Below, one piece after another: positions 44,223-55,309 of a stretch of DNA of 64,000 nt. Positions within the stretch are counted from its first letter, which is position 1. The number at the start of each line of letters is the position of its first letter. Origin of the DNA: Begonia masoniana (taxonomy: Eukaryota > Streptophyta > Magnoliopsida > Cucurbitales > Begoniaceae); assembly GCA_022432975.1 (NCBI GenBank), contig CM039508.1, positions 17,955,330-18,019,329 of the forward strand. The letters run 5' to 3'. The notes under the pieces were generated by a model. That model saw nothing but the letters and a program-made list of their open reading frames with translations, was not told the DNA's origin and made no database searches. A program made the translations under genes and the position numbers.

Positions 44223-47151
44223 TGTAACAACCGGCGTTTTGCCTATGTAATTTCTCCCCGAACCATTTTGTGGAATTAATTTGGTATTAATACAATGAAC
44301 ATTTTGTTGGAAACCAAATCGATGGAAATTATATATAGATACATATAAGTATGTATATTTGGATAAAGGGATAAAAACCAAACTATTGTATGAGTGAATG
44401 AAACCGTTAGTTAGAGATGCATGGAGGGGTAAATTGGGAAGAAATTAAGGTTGGTGGGAGGGAGCCAATGGATGGTTGCCAAACGTCAATAACTTACTGA
44501 GAAACCTACCTATTTTCCTCTTCTCTACGTGAACCTTCACACTCATTCTTTCCTCTCTGTTTCCTCCCTTCCAGACGAAAATCATCCATCGATGCACCTT
44601 CGAGCTTCCTTGATTTTTCTTCTGTTTCTACCTAAGGTAAGCATCTGCTTATGCTAACGTGTTTGGACAAGTTAAAATGACAGTTTTGTTGAAGTTTAAG
44701 GGTTGTGATATTTTGGAGAAAACTCGCTGTTATTGCATGAAAACATGTTGGTTTGTTTTCAAAAAACCTGAATGGAGTTAGGAGCATATCCTCCATGTTA
44801 TTTGTTAGCATTTGCAGCTTGTTTATTTTTCTCTCGTGCATGTACAGATCCATGCATAACCGAGATGACCAAGAACATCAACTTTACAGCAAACAGGTAA
44901 GTTCATACCCGTAGGTTGGCCCTTAAGGCCCTACATCACGGAGACTCTAGGAGTTTACTTATGTCGGGAGGTTTCGGGTAGATAAGTTGAAGATATATTC
45001 CAAGTTGTCTGTTTTTCCTTTAGATTCTGTTGTGTTGTTTCTGTTGTCTGCTGTTTTAATTGTAAGCACAGTGAATGTCCATGCATACATGATTTTCCCG
45101 AAAGTTCATGTAAAACTATCCATGTTATTTGTTAGCATTTGCAGCTTGTTTATTTTTCTCCCGTGCATGTACAGGTCCGTGCATAACCGAGATGACCAAG
45201 AACATCAACTTTACAGCAAGCAGGTAAGTTCATACCCGTAGGTTGGCCCTTAAGGCCCTACATCATGGAGTCTCTAGGAGTTTACTTATGTCGAGAGGTT
45301 TCGGGTAGATAAGTTGAAGATATATTGCAAGTTGTCTGTTTTTCCTTTAGGTTCTGTTGTGTTGTTTCTGTTGTCTGCTGTTTTAATTGTAAGTACAGTG
45401 AATGTCCATGCATACATGATTTTCCTGAAAGTTCATGTAAAACTGTTTTCTGTACACAGTTTGAAGCTAAGCAAGATAAAATCTGACTGAAATGCATTGG
45501 TTAAGTGCGGGACGGGGACTGGCCTACTGTTCTGTTTCTGTATATCTGTTTGTGCCTGTCGTGCACTTGCCAGTTCCCCTATAAGCCCCACTTATACCCT
45601 TATGCCAGTGAAACGTAATGTACTGTTCTGTCACCGTATTCTGAAAGTTCATGCATAGCATATGCATCACTGCATTTATATATGTTCTTACTGAGTTTTA
45701 GACTCATAGGTGAACTCCCTGATGTAGGTACTGAACCCGCAAATGAGGACTTTGTGCCTCAGTCCGACGAATAGGTGGATGGTGGCTCGAGCTTTCGGGG
45801 GTGGTTGTGGCAGCCAGACATGTTTCTGACCCGAGGGAGGGAAGTTTTTAAAGTAATGTTCAAGTCTGTAAAACTTTACCGGGATTCTGCTGTTTTGTTC
45901 TTAAACCTCTGTAGTGGTTCTGTGTTTTTGGTTTAAAAACTCTGTTGGGATTTTTATAATGTATAGGTTCTGATGTTCGAGTTTTAAACCTCTATTAGAC
46001 AGTTGAATTTGTGTTCTGAAGTATTCTAGAGTTGTTTGGAATATTTTCTCTTTTAAGGTGTGCATGGATTAACTCTGATTTTAGAGTTTTCCATGCAATC
46101 TGTTTTTCTTAAATTTCTGTCGTGTTTTCCTAGTATGCCCAAAATCATGTTGTGAATCATTTATCTGAAGTGTGAAGCTTTCACACTTTCTGTTTTTCGT
46201 GATTTCTCTTTTATGTAATCATGTTAAAAGTTGTCAAATTCTGCCCTTTTAAACTACATCTTCCGATCACGTCCACCGCTGCCTTTAGAATTTCATCTTC
46301 AGCCTGATGTCATCTGTTTTGTCTTATTCGCATCCCCCGCTGCCTTTAGAATTTCATCTTCTGCCTGATGTTATCTGTTTTGTCTTATTCGCATCCACCG
46401 CTGCCTTTAGAATTTCATCTTCCACTTGATGTCATCTGTTTTGTCTTATTCGCATCCACCGCTACCTTTAGAATTTCATCTTCCGCCTGACGTCATCTGT
46501 TTTGTCTTATTTGCATCGACCGCTGCCTTTAGAATTTCATCTTCCGCCTGACGTCATCTGTTTTGTCTTATTCACATCCACCGCTGCCTTTAATATTTCA
46601 TCTTCCGCCTGACGTCATCTGTTTTGTTTTATTCGCATCCACCGCTGCCTTTAGAATTTCATCTTCCGCCTGACGTCACCTGTTTTGTCTTATTCGTATC
46701 CACCGTTGTCACCGTTCACATTTGTAAAAAAATCCACTTCTTCCACCAGTCTTCTGCCTATGTTTTTCTGCCTTTATTTCCTGTTTATTTTGTTTATTCA
46801 CCCTCATTGTCCCTTTCTATTCCATGTTCTCTCCAGTCCCTTCTGTTATTCACTTATGTTATCCGGTTATAAATTAACTCCCAGTTTTAAAATCTAGAGA
46901 AAGCCTTCTATCTTTGAAGAGTTTTAAAGGTTCGATATATTAAAGTCCTCTGTCTTCTGTTCCTCGAACTGTAATTGTCATCCAGTTTTATACACATGTC
47001 ATCCAGTCCTATTTCCAGAGAAGGTTTCTTCTCCCTGTAACGTTCAAAAAAATAATTTCAAAAAAAAATATAGTCTGTGTTTTTCTGTTATGTCCCGGTG
47101 TGATGGCTTGGCTCTCGGATTCCGATTGGAATCGGGTCCCGGGCTGTCACA
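44223..47151 (+). repeat. 3' LTR of Tekay element 27328, with internal duplication
   Basis: 2929 bp. It is 304 bp longer than the 5' LTR, mainly because of a 327-bp tandem duplication (44792-45118 and 45119-45445). The duplicated part contains the donor site (GTAAGT at 44897 and 45224) and the first arm of the intron-like module; from the second donor to the acceptor at 45727 is again 504 nt. The 60-bp repeat block lies at 46263-46716. Confidence 0.92.
46263..46716 (+). repeat. 60-bp tandem repeats in Tekay 3' LTR
   Basis: Counterpart of 29043-29511, about seven to eight units with similar variants. Confidence 0.88.
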
Positions 47152-47241
47152 ATTTGCTTGCATGTTCCTCCAAGATCACTTTCAACATAGTTAGAAAATC
47201 TTCATGTTTGATGGTCAATGGATGGATCTTGTAGCACATCA
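47152..47241 (-). repeat. Remaining end of the non-autonomous Gypsy LTR
   Basis: It continues the LTR broken at 27327 and ends GTAGCACATCA like the copy ending at 20004. The first five bases are the ATTTG duplication. Confidence 0.85.
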
Positions 47242-47305
47242 CTAGTATTTGAGTAAAGCCTTATGTGACTTGGGAGCAAATGTAAATCTAACGTCACTCC
47301 CCATC
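47242..47305 (+). pseudogene. Right piece of the Athila/Tat-like protease fragment
   Basis: The frame reads SKALCDLGANVNLTSLPI, close to the D-L-G-A protease signature of Athila/Tat-type elements. It is cut at 47305 by the Tekay element beginning at 47306. The left piece is at 18583-18641. Confidence 0.75.
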
Positions 47306-48141
47306 TGTAACCCCTTCGAACCCACCCCAGCTCGGTGCACTACTTTGCTAACTACTACTCCAATTAAAACGATGTTTAAAATACTTTGACTCGATTTTTG
47401 GGTTTTTCGAACCCTAAAAAATTGTTGGAAAACGTGCGCAAAATACGTGCCAAACGTGTCAAAAAAGATCAGGTTAAAACATTTTAGAAGTAGGCAAAAT
47501 AAAAAAAAAATTTGGTTTGGCACACATGGGCACCGCGCTCGCGCACCAGAGGTGCGCAGTGCGCCCGCAACCGCGCTCCGCGCGTGCCACCCTCCGGTCA
47601 CCATGCTCCATTTCCTCTTTTCACTCATTTTCTTCAAACCACACACCTCCAAAATACCTAAAAATTTCTACAAAACGTTTTCTGACATTTTCCACTTCCC
47701 AACACAAGAAAATCCCAAAAAACATGACTCTAAAACTTTAACGAAAACGTGCCAATAGTTTAAAACGAACGTCGTTTAATTTAATAAAAATTGAGCAGCA
47801 TAACGACTAAATTGCTAAAAACTAAAACCTTACCAAAACCTGAAAATTAAATACTTTACACAATAACTTCCAAACATCATTCATAATCCCAAAACCTTAA
47901 TCCAAAAGAGTTATAAAACGCCAACATTTACACAAATAAAATCTAAAATCCAACAAACCAACAAAATAACAAATCCCACAAAACTTCCAGCAATCCATGG
48001 TCAAGGCACCCCGACAACTACCTGCATCGGCGTACCCCGTGCGTCAACAATTGCATCCTAGTCCTGGGTTCCCTCATCAAGTTCACCTGTATATACGTCG
48101 TCACCTACACCACAGAACACAAAATGTAAGCTTACGCCTAG
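47306..48141 (-). repeat. 3' LTR of Tekay element 47306, outer part
   Basis: Matches 59921-60767 and continues at 53848 after the nested chromovirus and its duplicated CCTAG. It contains the acceptor arm CCTACACCACAGAAC (48104-48118). Confidence 0.88.
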
Positions 48142-48600
48142 TGTCAAGGTCCGGGCTTGTCCAAGGCATGTTGCCTATGGCCGCCCATGCTGCTAGGTAG
48201 ATTTATTTCCTTTTTAAGTAATTCTGTTGTAATCTTTTTCTTTCTATTTTGGGCAAGTGACTCCTCGCCTACATAGCATGTCCACTCCTGCTATAATGGA
48301 GATGGCCCGGATTGCTCTTTAGGGGGAGAGGCATGACTGCACGTAGACCCCCCTACCCAACGTTGTAATTTGCTGCTATTCAATCAAGGCTTTTTACACA
48401 CACTCTTTATGCAAACTTTATACTCAAATGATGCTCCTTTCGGTTAATCTCGCTCGCTCGTTGCTTACTCGTTAGACACAAGCTCGCTCTAACGAAGTGG
48501 GCACTCGGTGCCGTTGGCACGCTCGTTGGCTGACCCAGTACTAGTGAGATATTGGGTGCCGCACGGTCTCGATACGCCCCTTGAAAGTAGGACCGTGACA
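48142..48600 (+). repeat. 5' LTR of the young chromovirus
   Basis: 459 bp. It contains CGCTCGCTCG-type and TAGTGAGATATTGG words near the end. It is identical to the 3' LTR except TGTC against TGTT at the start. Confidence 0.96.
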
Positions 48601-48602
48601 GT

Positions 48603-48614
48603 TGGTATCAGAGC
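48603..48614 (+). other. Primer binding site of the young chromovirus
   Basis: TGGTATCAGAGC, perfect, two bases after the LTR. Confidence 0.95.
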
Positions 48615-48642
48615 CTAGGTTGGCTCAAAAACGTGAGAAATC

Positions 48643-51600
48643 ATGCCGAAGAAGAATTTGACAGAAAAGTCGGGTTCGCCATCAGATCAACTCGAGCGCC
48701 TCGTCGAGTTGGAAGAAGAAATACGGTATTTGCAAGACATACCGGACAACATTCGATTCATAGAAGAACGAATGAAGGAAATGTCTGAATTTCCTACCGA
48801 AATAGCCACTATTCACAACAGGATAGATGCCATACCGATTCCAGAGCTGTTGAATCGGGTGGAGACCCTCGAATCCCAACAAGAAAAGGGAAAGGGAGCT
48901 GACACAGGAGAAAGTTCCACAAGTGCAATAATCGGGGTCCTGGAGCGCGTCGATGAGATCGAGCTAGCTCATACCCGGTTGTCAGAAACTGTGTCCCAAG
49001 TAACAGAGGACTTCGGGGCAATGTTTGATTCTCTCAAAGCTGAGATTGGTGAGATCAACGTTAAACTGAACCTGACTATGAGAGCCATGGGAAGTCAAAC
49101 CCATGGTACTGCTGCTGCTGAATTTAGCCGAGTGAAAATCCCAGAGCCAAAATCCTTTGGGGGAGCTCGAGATGCAAAATAAATTGAGAATTTCATCTTC
49201 GACATGGAACAATATTTTAAAGCCACCAAAACAGATGATGATTCGAAAGTTACCTTGGCCACAATGCATCTTACTGGAGATGCAAAACTTTGGTGGAGAT
49301 CGAAATACCACGATATCAGTATGGGCGAATGTGTGATTGATACGTGGGAAGAACTAAAAAGACAACTGAAGGATCAATTCTTTCCAGAGAATGTCGAGTT
49401 TAATGCCCGCAAACTACTTCGAGAGTTGAAGCAGACTACAAGCATTCGTGATTATGTTAAACAGTTCTCGGGACTCATGCTGAACATTAGAGACATGTCA
49501 GAAAAAGATAAGATCTTCACTTTCATCGAAGGTCTTAAGCCGTGGGCCAGAACTAAATTGTATGAACAAAGGGTGCAAAGCCTTTCAAGCGCGCTTGCCG
49601 CAGCAGAGCGGTTGTTTGACTATAACTCTGAGAACCCTGCACCAAAGAAGAATGCTCCTAGTAGCTCAAACGCCGCCAAGTTTCAGAAGCCGAACACTGG
49701 TACTATTGAAAAGAAACCATTTGTTCCAAGAGAAGGCTACGAAGCACCAAGAAATGCTAACAATCAGCGACCTACAAATAGGCCTATGTCTTGCTTTCTG
49801 TGCAAAGGACCTCATCGAGTGGCCGAATGCCCTCATAGATCGGCCTTAACTGCCTTACAAGCTTCAATTCGAGATGACAACTCAGTTAAGGAAGTTTCTG
49901 AAGAAGAATCCACTGAGCTTGCCGAAGTTGGTACTATGACTTTCTTGTCAGCTGTACAACAACAGATGGAGGAACTAAGGAAAATCCCAGAAAAAGGTCT
50001 CATGTATGTGGAGTCCTTCATCAATGATAGGGCCACTACGAGTACAATGATAGATTCGGGAGCTACTCACAATTTTATTACAGAGAAGGAAGCTCACCGA
50101 CTTGGTTTGAAGCTGGAAAGGAATGGCGGAAAGATGAAGACAGTGAATGCCAAAGCGATGCCAGTACTTGGAATCGTAAGGAGAGCTCAGTTGAAGCTCG
50201 GCTCATGGACAGGACTTATTGACTTTGTCGTAGCACAGATTGATGACTTTGATATTATCTTAGGGATGGATTTCTTGATGGAACATAAAGTCATCCCAAT
50301 GCCCTCAGCGAAATGTTTAGTAGTCACCAGTAACAACCCAACCGTTGTTCCTGCAATTCTAAAACAACCAAATGTCATCAATACAAAGATGCTTTCTGCT
50401 ATGCAATTTAAAAAAGGGCTGAAACACGATGATCCAACTTACATGGTCGTTCCATTAGGGTTGAGTACAAAGAAGGAGGAAGTAATACACCCTGAAATCT
50501 CAAGAGTTCTAGAAGAGTTCAGGAGTACCATGCCCGAGTGCTTGCCCAAGACATTACCTCCAAGAAGAGACATCGATCATCAGATTGAACTGAACCCCGG
50601 AGCCAAACCTCCTGCAAAGGCCCCATATAGAATGGCTCCGCCAGAGCTGGCAGAACTAAGGAAGCAATTAGATGAGCTACTTGAGGCCGGATTCATCAGA
50701 CCTGCTAAAGCACCTTTTGGAGCGCCAGTGTTGTTTCAAAAGAAAAAAGATGGAAGTCTACGAATGTGCATAGATTACCGGGCACTCAACAAAGTCACAG
50801 TGCGCAACAAGTATCCCATTCCGCTCATCACTGACCTTTTTGATCAGTTGTATAAAGCCAAGTACTTCACCAAGCTTGATCTACGGTCAGGCTATTATCA
50901 AGTAAGAATTGCAGAAGGAGACGAACTCAAGACAACGTGCGTAACAAGGTATGGAGCCTTTGAATTCTTGGTGATGCCCTTCGGACTCACAAACGCTCCT
51001 GCAACATTTTGCACCCTCATGAATCAAGTATTTCATGAGTACCTTGACAAGTTTGTGGTGGTATACCTTGATGACATTGTGGTATACAGCGAGACGCTAG
51101 AAGAGCACAAGACACATCTCCGTTTGGTTTTCGAAAAGCTAAGAGAAAACCAACTATATGTGAAGAAAGAAAAATGCTCTTTTGCCCAGGAGAGCATCGA
51201 ATTCCTCGGCCACATTGTTGAACAAGGTCGTTTTCGCATGGACCCGGACAAGATAAGTGCTGTCAAAAGTTGGAAGACCCCTACATCTGTCACCGAACTG
51301 CGTTCCTTCCTCGGACTCGCTAATTATTATAGACGATTTGTAGAAGGATTCTCGAAGAAAGCTGCACCCTTAACGGAACTCTTAAAGAAAGGAGTTTCTT
51401 GGACGTGGAGTTCAGACTGCCAAAAATCCTTCATTAATCTAAAGGAAGCTATGATACAGGAGCCGGTACTCGCACTAGCCGATGTCACTCAGCCATTTGA
51501 AGTAGAGACTGATGCCTCAGATGTTGCTCTAGGAGGAGTCCTGATGCAAAATGGCCATCCTATCGCCTTCGAAAGTCGTAAGTTGAAAGAGGCAGAGAGA

Positions 51601-53352
51601 AAATACATTGCTTCAGAGAAGGAAATGTTGGCTGTAGTTCATTGTCTGCGCATGTGGAGACAGTATCTTCTTGGATCGAAGTTCATCGTAAAGACAGATA
51701 ACAGTTCAATTTGTCACTTCTTTGAACAACCAAAACTTTCAGCGAAGCAGGCACGGTGGCACGAATTAATTTCAGAATTTGATTTTCTCTTTGAACACAA
51801 ATCAGGCCAGAGCAATCGAGCAGCTGATGCATTAAGTCGGAAGGCAGAGTGCGCTAGTCTATGTTATCTGTCTCAACTTCAAGCAAGTAAGGTTAATGGA
51901 TCCCTAAAAGATCGCATCCGGGACAATTTACAAGACGACCCCGCAGCTCGGGCTGTAATGCAACTTGTGAAAGAAGGAAAGACGCGGCAATTCTGGATCG
52001 AAAATGGCTTGCTCTTCACCAAAGGAAACCGTCTGTATGTTCCTCGAAGTAATAACTTACGGCGTACTCTTCTGCGAGAATGCCATGATACCTTATGGGC
52101 AGGTCATGCAGGCTGGCAGCGAACTTATGCCCTTTTAAAGAGAGGATACTACTGGCCCCAAATGAAGGGGGATGTTATGCAGTACACCAAGACCTGTTTA
52201 GTATGCCAACAAGATAAGATAGAGAGGAACAAGATTGCAGGCCTACTGGAACCTCTACCGGTACCAAGAAATCCTTGGGAAAGCGTTTCCTTAGACTTCA
52301 TCACAAACTTACCTTCTGCCAGCGACTTTGAAGCCATATTGGTGGTCGTCGATCGGTTCTCTAAGTATGCCACGTTCATTGCTGCCCCGAAACACTGTCC
52401 TGCCGAGACAACCGCCCAACTATTCTTCAAGCATATAGTGAAGCTGTGGGGGATTCCTCAAAGTATTGTCAGTGATAGAGACCCTCGATTCATTTGATCT
52501 TTTTGGGTGGAACTATTTTAGCTACTTGGATCAAGCTTGAATATCTCTTCCAGCTACCACCCCCAAACAGACGGTCAGACGGAACGCTTCAACAGCTTAC
52601 TTGAAGAGTACCTGCGACACTTCATCAATACTAATCAGAAGAATTGGCCGAGTCTACTTGATGTGGCTCAATTCTGTTTTAATTGTCAAAAGAGCTCCTC
52701 AACAGGAATGAGCCCGTTCGAAGTGGTTTGCGGGAGACAGCCAATCATGCCCCATACCTTAGAGCAACCATATTCTGGGAAGAGCCCGAAAGCTTACAAC
52801 TTCTCTAAGGAATGGAAGTACAATACAGAGATAGCTCGCGCTTACCTGGAGCGAGCATCTAAGCATATGAAGAAGTGGGCAGATAAGAAACGGCGACCGA
52901 TGGAATTTAAAGCTGGTGACCTTGTACTAATTAAGTTGTTACCTGAACAACTTCGCTTGAGAGGGAAGAAAGACAAGCGACTAATCAGAAAGTATGAAGG
53001 CCCAATCGAAGTAATCGAGAAGGTCGGGAGAACATCCTATCGAGTCAATCTTCCATCATGGCTCAAAATCCACTCGGTGATTCATGTCAGCAACTTAAAG
53101 CCTTATCATCCAGATGACGAAGACAAGGAAAGGAACGACATCTTGAGACCAGATATCTCCATCAGCAACCAAAGGAAAAGAGAAGTTGAAGAAATCCTTG
53201 CAGATCGAAGCGTCAGAATAGGCCGGCGACAGTACCAGGAGTATCTCATCAGGTGGAAAGGGCTAGGAGACGACGAAGTATCTTGGGAGAAAGCAGAAGA
53301 TCTGGAGGACTCCGCGAAGATGATCAAAGAATTCAAGCAGAAGCAGAGTTGA
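48643..53352 (+). pseudogene. gag-pol: Gag-pol polyprotein of the young chromovirus (three in-frame stops)
   Basis: A single frame of about 1570 codons from ATG 48643. A coiled-coil-like N-terminus (LERLVELEEEIRYLQDI) is followed by the capsid domain (KIPEPKSFGGARDAK, stop, [13 protein letters not shown] ... [10 protein letters not shown]), a short zinc knuckle [13 protein letters not shown] (CX2CX3HX4C), protease [15 protein letters not shown] with YLDD (51064-51075), RNase H ([16 protein letters not shown]), the integrase zinc finger ([14 protein letters not shown] ... CLVCQQ), the core ([37 protein letters not shown]), a GPI-type module (KYEGPIEVIEKVG), and a full chromodomain (VEEILADRSVRIGRRQYQEY ... 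RWKGLGDDEVSWE). Stops: TAA 49180, TGA 52495, TAG about 52519. Everything else is intact, so the copy is defective only by nonsense codons. Confidence 0.94.
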
Positions 53353-53383
53353 CGAGGACGTCAACAGCTCAAATAGGGGAGAA

Positions 53384-53842
53384 TGTTAAGGTCCGGGCTT
53401 GTCCAAGGCATGTTGCCTATGGCCGCCCATGCTGCTAGGTAGATTTATTTCCTTTTTAAGTAATTCTGTTGTAATCTTTTTCTTTCTATTTTGGGCAAGT
53501 GACTCCTCGCCTACATAGCATGTCCACTCCTGCTATAATGGAGATGGCCCGGATTGCTCTTTAGGGGGAGAGGCATGACTGCACGTAGACCCCCCTACCC
53601 AACGTTGTAATTTGCTGCTATTCAATCAAGGCTTTTTACACACACTCTTTATGCAAACTTTATACTCAAATGATGCTCCTTTCGGTTAATCTCGCTCGCT
53701 CGTTGCTTACTCGTTAGACACAAGCTCGCTCTAACGAAGTGGGCACTCGGTGCCGTTGGCACGCTCGTTGGCTGACCCAGTACTAGTGAGATATTGGGTG
53801 CCGCACGGTCTCGATACGCCCCTTGAAAGTAGGACCGTGACA
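53384..53842 (+). repeat. 3' LTR of the young chromovirus
   Basis: 459 bp, one difference from the 5' LTR. It follows the polypurine tract directly. Confidence 0.96.
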
Positions 53843-53847
53843 CCTAG

Positions 53848-55296
53848 CAAGTAGGGAATAATGAATGTAAACATGCACAATGCACACAAAACCCTAACAC
53901 ATGTAGTTTCTACTCAGTCTGTTGTTTTCTTACTCATGCACATTAACGACGAGACGTTAAACCCTCTAGTGCTTACTCTTGCACGTTAACGGCGAGACGT
54001 TCAACTCTCTAGTGCATGCTTTTGCACGTTAACGACGAGGCGTTAAACCCTCTAGTGCTCCTCTTGCACCTTAACGACAAGGCGTTCAACCCTCTAGTGC
54101 TTATTAATACATGTTTCTTGCTCACCATTCAAACCATGCACAAAACACGTTCTTTCGTTCTTTTACGAAAACCATGATGCATGTCATTCACAAAACTCAA
54201 ACACAAAACAACGCGACAACCAAACAATAAACCCTACCGTTCTGTGGTGTAGGCCCGAAGGCAAAACAAATGCAATCCACTACTTACTCGGTTTCTCGGT
54301 ACGTATTCGCTCACTCCGCTCGTCAACCTAACAATATAGGTAAAATAACTTAGCAATCCTCTAGGAAATTCTAAGGAATTATCTAGCCAAAACTAACCAC
54401 AATTCAACTAAATTTACAACATAACACTTAAACCCGAAATTCCCACCAATTTTAGTGTCCAAACTTCAATCGGCCATAACTTATTCCTTTTTCAACGGAT
54501 TTAGACATTCCACCTCATTCTGTAAACCTCTACACGTTTAATATCCATTGAAATAATCAAATTTAACAACCAAACAACTTGGCCAACTCAAAATACACAA
54601 GACAGAACCGACGACCTAATATGACAAAATCGGTTTTTCACTAACTCTTATCCATTCTCTAATCTATCCACCTAAACATTTTAAACCAACTTATCCTAAG
54701 TTTAAACCATCAAAATAGGAAGAAAACTAGCCAACTAATGGGAATTTTCGGACTCCTCCTTTAGGGTTTCCCAAACCCTAACCAAATTCAACAAAAACTC
54801 CATAAAAACACCAAAATTCATCAACTAGATGCATCATCAACAAAACCTAACCAAAACATACCTTGATTCCTTGCAAACACTTGATGGAAAAGGAGGAAAA
54901 CCCTAGCAATGGTGACTGAAATCGTGGAAGGTAATGGCGAAAGAAGAAGGTGTTTTTCCCAATTTAACCTAACTTAAATTTTTACTTTTGAAAAATACCA
55001 CCAATCTTTTAATTTTTATAAAATAGAAACTCTCACCTCTCTTCCTCACTACCCCACGTTGAAGACTCCCTTCCAATCCTCTTATTTCACTTTTTGCTTC
55101 ATTTGTATTTTCCTTAACCTAATATTCAACTTAACAATAATTCTCACCACACCACTCCTAGGTTTTCTCTCAATTTCCTCTTTCAAATTGCACTTTCTAA
55201 TTCAACTTGCTGGGATAACATTAGAACTAACCTTAACCTCCTATGACGTACCTTAACTAAGGCTATACACTATATAGGAAAATTTTGGGGGTTACA
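53848..55296 (-). repeat. 3' LTR of Tekay element 47306, inner part
   Basis: Continues the LTR after the nested element. It contains about four units of a roughly 44-bp repeat (CACGTTAACGACGAG and CCTCTAGTGCTTACTC; 53935-54105) and the donor arm of the intron-like module (54239-54253). The donor itself reads GAGTAAG here instead of GGTAAG, so it may be lost in this copy. Confidence 0.88.
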
Positions 55297-55297
55297 A

Positions 55298-55309
55298 TCC
55301 ACCCTCCTT
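55298..55309 (-). other. Polypurine tract of Tekay element 47306
   Basis: The minus strand reads AAGGAGGGTGGA, one base from the LTR and the same as in element 30849. Confidence 0.85.

Larger units (their letters stand above)
27328..47151 (+). mobile_element. Tekay/Del-type Gypsy chromovirus, host of a nested Tekay element
   Basis: LTRs at 27328-29952 (2625 bp) and 44223-47151 (2929 bp) run TGTAACAACCGG...GGGCTGTCACA. A perfect TSD ATTTG (27323-27327, 47152-47156) flanks the element. It has a primer site, gag, pol with protease, RT, RNase H and integrase, a chromodomain-like C-terminus, and a polypurine tract. A second Tekay element (30849-40493) sits in gag. Without that it is about 10.2 kb. 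Stops and single-base indels in pol make it inactive. Confidence 0.93.
18642..47241 (-). mobile_element. Non-autonomous Gypsy element, host of several insertions
   Basis: LTRs of about 1.36 kb run TGATGAAA...GTAGCACATCA on the plus strand: 18642-20004, and a second copy in parts at 26052-27327 and 47152-47241. On the minus strand the 5' LTR is followed by a primer site (TGGTATCCGAGC, one mismatch). TSDs are CCAGT and CTAGT, one mismatch. After removing its insertions the element is only about 5.0 kb, with a 2.3-kb interior that has gag-like and protease-like remnants but no reverse transcriptase or integrase. It therefore resembles deletion-derivative or large non-autonomous (LARD/TR-GAG-like) elements that moved with help from relatives. 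Confidence 0.83.
48142..53842 (+). mobile_element. Young chromovirus (Galadriel/Reina-like) with near-identical LTRs
   Basis: 5701 bp with 459-bp LTRs (48142-48600, 53384-53842), TGTCAAGG...CCGTGACA, and a perfect TSD CCTAG (48137-48141, 53843-53847). By eye the LTRs differ at a single position (base 4, C or T). It has a perfect primer site (48603-48614), one gag-pol frame, and polypurine tract AGGGGAGAA (53375-53383). Small size, short LTRs and a C-terminal chromodomain fit the Galadriel or Reina clades. It sits in the LTR of element 47306. Three in-frame stops interrupt gag-pol, but there is no frameshift. Confidence 0.95.
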
